From the NCBI RefSeq assembly GCF_030063195.1, contig NZ_JASISS010000004.1, positions 1 through 64,000 on the forward strand: a stretch of DNA of 64,000 nucleotides, read 5' to 3'. Origin of the DNA: Cryobacterium sp. PH31-AA6 (GTDB lineage: Bacteria; Actinomycetota; Actinomycetes; Actinomycetales; Microbacteriaceae). Below are positions 34,868 to 41,617 of this stretch, piece after piece (position 1 is the stretch's first letter; the number at the start of each line of letters is the position of its first letter). The notes below the pieces were generated by a model. That model made no database searches and was not told where the DNA came from. It worked only from the letters and a program-made list of their open reading frames with translations. The translations under genes and the position numbers were made by a program.

Positions 34868-37762
34868 GTGAGCACTAATTCATCCGCGGGCACCCCCCGA
34901 CGGAGCAGAGCCCCCTTGGCCATCACGGCCGCGATCATCTCGGGTCTGGTGATTGTGTTCTTCATCTTCGCCGGACTCTACGCGGATGTCCTCTGGTTCG
35001 ACCAGATCGGCTTCCTCAGCGTGCTGACGACACAGTGGATCGCGGGCACGGTTCTGTTCCTGATCGGCTTCGTCGCCATGGCCCTCCCGGTGTGGGTCAG
35101 CATCCAGCTCGCGTATCGGCTCCGGCCGGTCTACGCCAAGCTGAACTCGCAGCTCGACCGCTACCAGCAGGTCATCGAACCGTTGCGCCGGCTCGCGATG
35201 TACGGCATCCCCGCTCTGCTCGGCCTGTTCGCCGGTGTCGCCGCGGCGACGCGCTGGCAGGTCGCGCTGATGTGGCTGAACCGCACACCGACCGGCCGGA
35301 CCGACCCGCAGTTCGGTTTCGACGTATCGTTCTACCTCTTCGACCTCCCCTTCTTCCAGTCGGTGCTCGGCTTCGCTTCGGCGGTTGTGCTGCTCGCGGC
35401 CATCGTCGCCGCGGCAACGAGCTACCTCTACGGGGCCATCCGGGTTAGCGGGCGCGACGTGCTCGTCGCCCGTGCGGCGCGGATCCAGATCGCGGTCACC
35501 GCCGGTCTGTACCTGCTGCTCCAGGCGGTCAGCATCTGGCTCGACCAGTACACGACCCTGTCCGACGCCAACGAGTTGTTCACCGGCGCCGGGTACACCG
35601 ACGTCAACGCCACGATCCCCGGCCGCGCCATCCTCGCCGGCATCGCCGCCGTCGTCGCGATCCTCTTCTTCGTCACCGCGGTCATCGGCCGTTGGCGCCT
35701 GCCCATCGTCGGCACCGCGCTCCTGATCGTGAGCAGCCTGCTGCTCGGCTCGCTCTACCCGTGGGTCGTGCAGCGCTTCCAGGTTGACCCCAGCGCGAAG
35801 ACGCTCGAGTCGGAATACATCAAGCGCAACATCGACCTCACCCGGGATGCCTACGGCCTCGCCGACGTGGAAGAGGTTCCCTACAACGCGAAAACCACGG
35901 CCGAGCCCGGCGCTCTCCGTGCCGACGCCGAGACCACCGCGAACATCCGCATCCTCGACCCGGCCCTCGTCAGCGACGCGTTCAGTCAGCTCGAGCAGTT
36001 CAAGCAGTACTACCAGTTCCCGTCGAACCTCGACGTCGACCGGTACACGATCGATGACAAGTCCCAGGACACCGTGGTCGCCGTTCGTGACCTCAAGCTC
36101 TCCGGCCTCAACGCCGGTGCAACCTGGGTCAACTCCACCATCGTCTACACCCACGGCTACGGTGTCGTCGCGGCCTACGGTAACCAGCGGTCGGCCGATG
36201 GCCAGCCGGTCTTCCTCGAGTCCGGCATCCCGAGCAGCGGGTCCCTCGGCAAGTACGAGCCGCGGGTGTACTTCGGTGAGAGTTCGCCCGTCTACTCGAT
36301 CGTCGGAGCCCCTGAGGGCACCAAGCCGGTCGAACTGGACTACCCGTCCGGCGTCGACGGCGCCCAGCAGACCTACACCACCTTCACCGGCAACGCCGGT
36401 CCGAAGCTCGACAACCCGTTCAACAAGCTGATCTACGCGTTGAAGTTCCAGTCGGAGCAGATCTTCCTCGCCAACGCCGTGAACGAGAAGTCGCAGATCC
36501 TCTACGACCGCGACCCGGTCACCCGAGTGCAGAAGGCGGCCCCTTACCTCACCCTCGACTCCGACGCCTATCCGTCGGTCGTCGACGGCCGCCTGAAGTG
36601 GATCGTCGACGGCTACACCACCTCGGCCACCTACCCGTACTCGACCCCGGTGGGCCTCAGCGACGCGATTGCCGACACCGAGACGCCCCCGCAGCCGTTC
36701 GCGCTGGACACCATCAACTACATGCGCAACTCGGTCAAGGCCACTGTCGACGCCTACGACGGTTCGGTCACGCTCTACGCCTGGGACGACGAGGATCCCC
36801 TGCTGAAGACCTGGCAGAAGATCTTCCCGTCGACGCTCAAGCCGATCAGTGAGATGAGCGGGCAGCTGATGAGCCACGTTCGCTACCCGGCCGACCTGTT
36901 CAAGGTGCAGCGCAAGGTGCTCGGCAAGTACCACGTCACCGATCCGGGCTCGTTCTACTCGGTCGACGACGCCTGGACCACGCCGAACGACCCGGTGTCA
37001 CCGTCGACGAACACGACCCTGCAGCCGCCGTACTACCTCACCATGCAGGTGCCCGGGTCCAAGGATCCGGCGTTCACGCTGTACTCGACCTTCATCCCGG
37101 ATGCGACGGGTGCGACCAGCCGTAACGTGCTCACCGGCTATCTCGCCGTCGACGCGGATGCCGGTTCAACCGATGGCAAGCGTGCGCCCGGCTATGGCAA
37201 GATCAGGCTCCTCACCCTGCCGAAGGACGACACCGTTCCCGGTCCGGGTCAGGTCCAGGCCAAGTTCAACGCCGACCCGACCGTGTCCACCCAGCTGAAC
37301 CTGCTCAAGCAGGGCCAGTCCAAGGTGCTCAACGGTAACCTGCTCACGCTGCCCGTCGGCGGGGGACTGCTGTACGTTCAGCCCGTCTACGTGCAGTCCA
37401 CCGGTGAGACCAGCTACCCGCTGCTGCAGAAGGTGCTCGTGGCCTTCGGTGACCAGATCGCCTTCGAGGACACCCTCGACAAGGCGCTCGACGTTCTCTT
37501 CGGCGGTGACTCCGGAGCGAACGCCGGTGACACCGCAGTGCCACCGAGCACGACGACCCCGCAGGCGCCTGGAACGACGACCCCGCCGACCTCGACCGGT
37601 GACCCGGTCAAGGACGCGGAGCTGAAGTCGCTCCTGGCCGTTGCCAAGCAGGCGCTCGGCGACAAGCAGGCGGCCCTGACCGCCGGGGACTTCGCCGCCT
37701 ACGGTGTCGCGGACAAGAAGCTGGCCGACACCATCGCCAGCATGCTGGCGCTGCTCGGATAG
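34868..37762 (+). CDS. UPF0182 family large membrane protein
   Basis: A 964-residue protein of the UPF0182 (DUF1990-unrelated) actinobacterial/cyanobacterial family. The first about 310 residues hold seven predicted membrane helices. FQVDPSAKTLESEYIKRNIDLTRDAYGL opens the long outside domain, the best conserved part of the family. Near the C terminus a Thr/Pro-rich linker (PSTTTPQAPGTTTPPTS) leads to a short helical end domain. GTG start. Function is unknown. The fixed neighbourhood with the S16 protease suggests a shared role at the cell envelope. A long hairpin follows its stop. Confidence 0.9.
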   Translation: MSTNSSAGTPRRSRAPLAITAAIISGLVIVFFIFAGLYADVLWFDQIGFLSVLTTQWIAGTVLFLIGFVAMALPVWVSIQLAYRLRPVYAKLNSQLDRYQQVIEPLRRLAMYGIPALLGLFAGVAAATRWQVALMWLNRTPTGRTDPQFGFDVSFYLFDLPFFQSVLGFASAVVLLAAIVAAATSYLYGAIRVSGRDVLVARAARIQIAVTAGLYLLLQAVSIWLDQYTTLSDANELFTGAGYTDVNATIPGRAILAGIAAVVAILFFVTAVIGRWRLPIVGTALLIVSSLLLGSLYPWVVQRFQVDPSAKTLESEYIKRNIDLTRDAYGLADVEEVPYNAKTTAEPGALRADAETTANIRILDPALVSDAFSQLEQFKQYYQFPSNLDVDRYTIDDKSQDTVVAVRDLKLSGLNAGATWVNSTIVYTHGYGVVAAYGNQRSADGQPVFLESGIPSSGSLGKYEPRVYFGESSPVYSIVGAPEGTKPVELDYPSGVDGAQQTYTTFTGNAGPKLDNPFNKLIYALKFQSEQIFLANAVNEKSQILYDRDPVTRVQKAAPYLTLDSDAYPSVVDGRLKWIVDGYTTSATYPYSTPVGLSDAIADTETPPQPFALDTINYMRNSVKATVDAYDGSVTLYAWDDEDPLLKTWQKIFPSTLKPISEMSGQLMSHVRYPADLFKVQRKVLGKYHVTDPGSFYSVDDAWTTPNDPVSPSTNTTLQPPYYLTMQVPGSKDPAFTLYSTFIPDATGATSRNVLTGYLAVDADAGSTDGKRAPGYGKIRLLTLPKDDTVPGPGQVQAKFNADPTVSTQLNLLKQGQSKVLNGNLLTLPVGGGLLYVQPVYVQSTGETSYPLLQKVLVAFGDQIAFEDTLDKALDVLFGGDSGANAGDTAVPPSTTTPQAPGTTTPPTSTGDPVKDAELKSLLAVAKQALGDKQAALTAGDFAAYGVADKKLADTIASMLALLG

Positions 37763-37785
37763 CCCAGCCCGCACCGTCCGCCATG

Positions 37786-37845
37786 CGCGGGTGTTGCGCC
37801 GTTTCGGGGGTGGTTTGCCACCCTCGGAACGGCGCAGCACCCGCG
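37786..37845. terminator. Long hairpin after the UPF0182 gene
   Basis: Arms of 28 bases (37,786-37,813 and 37,818-37,845) pair with only three imperfect positions, two of them G:U, around a 4-base loop. It lies 24 bases after the stop. The only T run after it is TTT, so termination is inferred from the stem. Its size and symmetry also fit a small palindromic element. Confidence 0.65.
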
Positions 37846-37922
37846 TTTCGGCTTTCCGGTGGGCTCTGCGGCCGGCGCGTGGTCGGTCGGTTCTGGAGGC
37901 TGTGGTAAATTTGTACTTGTAG

Positions 37923-37999
37923 CGCGGGGTGGAGCAGTTCGGTAGCTCGCTGGGCTCATAACCCAGAGGTCGTAGGTTCAAATCCTGCCCCCGCAACCA
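37923..37999 (+). tRNA. Initiator tRNA-fMet (CAU), copy 1
   Basis: A 77-nt tRNA with encoded CCA and anticodon CAT (37,957-37,959) in loop CTCATAA. It is the initiator rather than the elongator: position 1 is C and cannot pair with A72 (CGCGGGG against CCCCGCA), and three G:C pairs (GGG/CCC) close the anticodon stem. A TAAATT that could be a -10 element lies about 12 bases upstream. The gene is identical to that at 40,616-40,692. Confidence 0.97.
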
Positions 38000-38010
38000 A
38001 GAAATACGAC

Positions 38011-38053
38011 AAGGCCGATCCGGTAGAAATACCGGGTCGGCCTTCTTCTTTTT
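38011..38053 (+). terminator. Rho-independent terminator of the first initiator tRNA
   Basis: A 14-bp stem (AAGGCCGATCCGGT with ACCGGGTCGGCCTT, one G:U pair) with a 6-base loop, followed by CTTCTTTTT. Textbook intrinsic terminator, 11 bases after the tRNA. Confidence 0.92.
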
Positions 38054-38163
38054 AACCGGAGAACGGCTCCGAACTCGGGTGCCTGCCCACCGGGACCGCG
38101 TCGCACCGAAGTTCGTCGACTCGCTGTGAATATCGGAACTCAGCCTCGCTTCCTCGGGCTGAC

Positions 38164-38183
38164 CGATATATCGTTAGGTATCG
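38164..38183. promoter_or_regulatory. Candidate PadR operator
   Basis: The palindrome CGATATATCG, followed after TTAG by GTATCG, lies about 45 bases before the padR ATG in an otherwise GC-rich region. PadR regulators usually bind AT-rich palindromes in their own promoters. Binding is inferred. Confidence 0.45.
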
Positions 38184-38221
38184 TCGAGTCTGGATGACTA
38201 TGGCGCAGAGGAGGAGGAATC

Positions 38222-38791
38222 ATGAGCAATTCATTCATGGGCGACAGGTCCGCCGGACGCCGGAGCGGTGCTGGTGACGGCTGGCCGGCCACCGCGGTGT
38301 GGGATGCGATGGAGCAGATTCGCGGCCAGTTCGACCGTAAGGCCGGCCCCAGGATGGGACGAGGCGACGTGCGCGCTGCGGTGCTTGCCCTCCTCGCCGA
38401 GAAGCCGATGCACGGCTATCAGATCATCCACGAGATCGAGGAACGCAGCGGCGGCGCGTGGAAGCCGAGCCCCGGCTCGGTGTACCCGACGCTTCAACTT
38501 CTCGCGGACGAGGGCTTCATCAGCGCCGAGGAGTCCAACGGTCGCAAGACCTACTCGCTCACGGACGAGGGTCGACAGGCGGCGGACGCCGCGGCAGACC
38601 AGCCGGCCCCTTGGGAGGCGCCCGGCGCCCGGGACCATGGCCGACCGACCGCGCTGCCCAAGGCTGGCATTGACCTGGCCCAGGCGGCTGCTCAGGTCGG
38701 GCGCACCGGCAACCCCGAGCAGGTGAAGCAGGCCGTCGCCGTTCTCGAAGACGCGCGTCGTAAGCTCTACTCAATCCTTGCTCAGGAATGA
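38222..38791 (+). CDS. PadR family transcriptional regulator
   Basis: A 189-residue PadR-type repressor. The winged helix covers about residues 45-115: RGDVRAAVLALLAEKPMHGYQIIHEIEERSGG, GSVYPTLQLLADEGFI and GRKTYSLTDEGR. An N-terminal extension of about 40 residues and a C-terminal dimerisation helix follow the subfamily seen in actinobacteria. ATG preceded by GAGGAGGAAT. It lies 47 bases before the ABC1 kinase gene in the same direction and may control both. The ligand is unknown. Confidence 0.9.
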   Translation: MSNSFMGDRSAGRRSGAGDGWPATAVWDAMEQIRGQFDRKAGPRMGRGDVRAAVLALLAEKPMHGYQIIHEIEERSGGAWKPSPGSVYPTLQLLADEGFISAEESNGRKTYSLTDEGRQAADAAADQPAPWEAPGARDHGRPTALPKAGIDLAQAAAQVGRTGNPEQVKQAVAVLEDARRKLYSILAQE

Positions 38792-38838
38792 GCGTGCCCC
38801 AGAAATCGCCGCGGCGGAGAATTGATGACCGAGACTAG

Positions 38839-40557
38839 ATGAGCAACGACGGGGACATGCGCGCCCGCTACCGCAGAATCATGCGGTTCGCCGCTCGATA
38901 TTTGATCCAGGCGTGGTGGTACGAGCTGTTTCTTCCGCGGATCGGGCTCGCGTGGGTTTCGGCACGTGGGCGCGCGGTCCGCCTCCAGCGCATCGCGCAG
39001 CACTTCCATGTGCTTGCGGTCGACCTGGGCGGTCTCATGATCAAGGTCGGCCAGTTCATGTCATCCCGGCTCGACGTGCTGCCGCCGGAGATCACCAAGG
39101 AGCTCGAAGGCCTTCAGGACGAGGTGCCGCCCGTGCCCTTCCCGCTGATCCGCGCCCTCGCCGAGGCCGAGTTGGGCGTGACGCTGGAGCGTGCGTTCTC
39201 GTTCGTCGATCCGATTCCGCTGGCCGCGGCATCCCTCGGTCAGGTTCACCGTGCGCGGCTCGAAGAAGCGGATGCCGCGGAGACGGGCCTGTTGGACGTC
39301 GTCGTGAAGATTCAGCGGCCTGGCATCGGCGAGATCGTCGAGGTCGACCTCCGCGCACTCCGCCGGGTGGCCGCCTGGCTCAGTCGCGTGCGCCTCGTCT
39401 CGGATCGGGTCGATATGCCCACCCTCGTCGAGGAATTCGCAGCAACGAGCCTCGAGGAGATCGACTACCTGCACGAGGCAACGAGTGCCGAACGGTTCGC
39501 GCAGGACTTCGCGGACGACGACCGGGTCAGCGTTCCCGAGTTGGTGTGGGAGCGGACGACACGGCGGGTGCTGACCCTGCAGGATGTCACCGCCATCAAG
39601 ATCAACGACGTTGCCGGGCTGAGAGCCGCCGGCCTCGACCCGTCCGACGTCGCCAACGAGTTCGCGGCGGTCATGTTCGACCAGCTCTTCCTCAACGGAT
39701 ACTTCCACGCCGACCCGCACCCGGGGAACATCTTCGTCACCCCGCTCGGCGTTGCTGCTGACAGCGCGGCGGAAGCCGACTCCTCCGGCCGGCACTGGAA
39801 ATTCACCTTCATCGACTTCGGAATGATGGGGGAGGTGCCCGATGCCCTGCGGAAGGGGCTCCGCAAGTTGCTGATCGCGGCCGCGTCCCGCGACGGCAAG
39901 GGGATGGTGGACGGCATCCGTGAGGTCGGTGTGCTCCTGCCCTCAGCTGACACCGCCGAGCTGGAGCGGGCAATGACAAAGCTGTTCGCCCGGTTCGGCG
40001 GCATGGGCTTCGCCGAGTTGCAGGACGTCGATCCGCGAGAGTTCCGCGCATTCGCGAACGAGTTCGGGGATGTCGTTCGCTCATTGCCGTTCCAGTTGCC
40101 GGAGAACTTCCTGCTCATCATCCGCGCGATGTCACTGACCTCGGGGATGTGCAGCTCGCTCGACCCCGCCTTCAACATCTGGAATGCGGTCGAGCCGTAC
40201 TCCGCCCAGCTGATCCGGGCCGAGGGTGGAAACCTGGTCCAGGATGTCGCGAAGCGCACGGTGTCGGCAGCGGGCACCATTGCGCGGCTGCCCCAGCGGG
40301 TCGACAACCTCCTGACGCGGATCGAAGAGGGCACGGTCTCCGTGCAGACCCCTCGGCTCGAGCGGCGCCTCGGCAACATCGAGCGAACAGGACGGCAGAT
40401 CATCTCGGCGATTCTGTTCGCTGCGCTGCTGATCGGCGGTGTCCTGCTTCGTGCCGAGGATGGTGCGTTCGGAACCGTTCTCATGGTGGTTTCTGCGCTA
40501 CCGCTGCTCCACGCCCTCTTCGCGGGAATAGTTGCGCGGCGCGGGCCGCTGCCGTGA
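38839..40557 (+). CDS. ABC1/UbiB family atypical kinase
   Basis: A 572-residue protein of the ABC1/ADCK/UbiB atypical kinase-like family. The family's KxGQ motif is Lys69-Val-Gly-Gln72 (LMIKVGQFMSSRLDVLP). The Ala-rich nucleotide loop is AAASLGQVHRARL; VVKIQRPG carries the ATP lysine. GYFHADPHPGNIF and FIDFGMMG are the catalytic and metal loops. Two hydrophobic segments at the C terminus (about 520-565) anchor it in the membrane. UbiB relatives support quinone synthesis. Actinobacteria use menaquinone, so its role in lipid or quinone handling is only inferred. Confidence 0.88.
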   Translation: MSNDGDMRARYRRIMRFAARYLIQAWWYELFLPRIGLAWVSARGRAVRLQRIAQHFHVLAVDLGGLMIKVGQFMSSRLDVLPPEITKELEGLQDEVPPVPFPLIRALAEAELGVTLERAFSFVDPIPLAAASLGQVHRARLEEADAAETGLLDVVVKIQRPGIGEIVEVDLRALRRVAAWLSRVRLVSDRVDMPTLVEEFAATSLEEIDYLHEATSAERFAQDFADDDRVSVPELVWERTTRRVLTLQDVTAIKINDVAGLRAAGLDPSDVANEFAAVMFDQLFLNGYFHADPHPGNIFVTPLGVAADSAAEADSSGRHWKFTFIDFGMMGEVPDALRKGLRKLLIAAASRDGKGMVDGIREVGVLLPSADTAELERAMTKLFARFGGMGFAELQDVDPREFRAFANEFGDVVRSLPFQLPENFLLIIRAMSLTSGMCSSLDPAFNIWNAVEPYSAQLIRAEGGNLVQDVAKRTVSAAGTIARLPQRVDNLLTRIEEGTVSVQTPRLERRLGNIERTGRQIISAILFAALLIGGVLLRAEDGAFGTVLMVVSALPLLHALFAGIVARRGPLP

Positions 40558-40615
40558 GCGCCAGGTGGGGGTTGAACCTCGCGGCATCGGGCCTGTGATA
40601 GATTTGTACTTGTAG

Positions 40616-40692
40616 CGCGGGGTGGAGCAGTTCGGTAGCTCGCTGGGCTCATAACCCAGAGGTCGTAGGTTCAAATCCTGCCCCCGCAACCA
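40616..40692 (+). tRNA. Initiator tRNA-fMet (CAU), copy 2
   Basis: Base-for-base the same 77 nt as the copy at 37,923-37,999, with C1 unpaired to A72, the GGG/CCC anticodon stem and encoded CCA; anticodon at 40,650-40,652. About 23 bases upstream are also shared with two changes, so the promoter -10 region is part of the duplication. The sequence after the CCA differs, and each copy has its own terminator. Confidence 0.97.
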
Positions 40693-40694
40693 AT

Positions 40695-40728
40695 AACCCC
40701 CGGAATCCCCGTGATTCCGGGGGTTTTC
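40695..40728 (+). terminator. Rho-independent terminator of the second initiator tRNA
   Basis: A perfect 12-bp stem (AACCCCCGGAAT / ATTCCGGGGGTT) with a 7-base loop, followed by TTTTCT. It begins three bases after the tRNA CCA. Confidence 0.92.
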
Positions 40729-40832
40729 TCGTTCCCGGCCGGCCCTGCAAGGATGGGCGCGGGACGATCAACCGGGATCCTCCGCCGAGCCAGGGAGAAG
40801 TCCATGCCTCCATCCGCGACACAGGTGCCACG

Positions 40833-41543
40833 ATGACGGCCCCGGACGACCTGATGGGCTCCGTGCGGCTGGGCACGGAATTCTTCCGACGTCACCTCGA
40901 CACCTTTCTCGATGCCGCGCTGGCGGGGGAGTCCCTGCTCCCCGGCTGGACCCGGGCGCATGTCGTGGCGCACGTGGCCTACAACGCCCGTGCCATCGGC
41001 CGGCTCGCCCAGTGGGCCGCCACCGGGGTCGAGACGCCGATGTACGCCTCGGTGGATGTGCGCAACGCCGAGATCACCGAGGGGGTGCTGCTGGCGTCTG
41101 ACGCGCTCGTGAGGCTCTTCGACGACTCCGCCGCGAGCCTCGACCGGCATTGGCGAGAGCTACCCGACGAATCCTGGACTTTTCCGGTGCGGAACGGCCA
41201 GGGCCGAATGGTCCCACTCGGCGATACGGTGTGGATGCGCACCCGCGAGGTGTGGATCCACGCCGTGGACCTGAACGACGGGTCGTCGTTCGAGGACATC
41301 CCGGTACCGGTGCTGGAGCGCATCCTCGGTGACATCGCCGGCGCGTGGCAGGGCAGGGACGAGCCGGGCATTCGCCTGAGCCTGACCGGACCCAGAGTGG
41401 TCGAGCTCGGCCCGGCGGATGCCGCGGTGCACGTGAAGGGTTCGCTGGCAGCCCTGACGAACTGGGCCGCGGGACGGGGATCGGCCGGAGTCACCCTGGG
41501 TACCGGCACGGGCATCGTCCCTGCCGCGCCGCGCTGGCTCTGA
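40833..41543 (+). CDS. Mycothiol-dependent maleylpyruvate isomerase family protein
   Basis: A 236-residue member of the mycothiol-dependent maleylpyruvate isomerase family. The N-terminal DinB-like bundle has LPGWTRAHVVAHVAYNARAIGRL, and TREVWIHAVDL gives the Glu and second His of the metal site. A C-terminal domain (about 165-236) ends in LTNWAAGRG. It would isomerise maleylpyruvate to fumarylpyruvate with mycothiol in gentisate breakdown. No gentisate dioxygenase or fumarylpyruvate hydrolase is nearby, so a different thiol-dependent reaction is possible. Ends against adhE with a shared terminator. Confidence 0.85.
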   Translation: MTAPDDLMGSVRLGTEFFRRHLDTFLDAALAGESLLPGWTRAHVVAHVAYNARAIGRLAQWAATGVETPMYASVDVRNAEITEGVLLASDALVRLFDDSAASLDRHWRELPDESWTFPVRNGQGRMVPLGDTVWMRTREVWIHAVDLNDGSSFEDIPVPVLERILGDIAGAWQGRDEPGIRLSLTGPRVVELGPADAAVHVKGSLAALTNWAAGRGSAGVTLGTGTGIVPAAPRWL

Positions 41544-41556
41544 CACCGGCGGCTAG

Positions 41557-41600
41557 ATGCAGAACGGCCCCGCACCTTTCGGTGCGGGGCCGTTCTGCAT
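41557..41600. terminator. Bidirectional terminator between convergent genes
   Basis: A perfect 20-bp inverted repeat (41,557-41,576 and 41,581-41,600) around the loop TTTC fills the gap between the isomerase-family gene and adhE. The symmetry lets it act on both transcripts. Confidence 0.85.
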
Positions 41601-41617
41601 TCAGTGGGCGGTAAGGC

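Noticed and set aside
34880..36934. A 684-codon open frame opposite UPF0182
   Set aside because: Antisense shadow of a conserved membrane protein; no start signal or family blocks.
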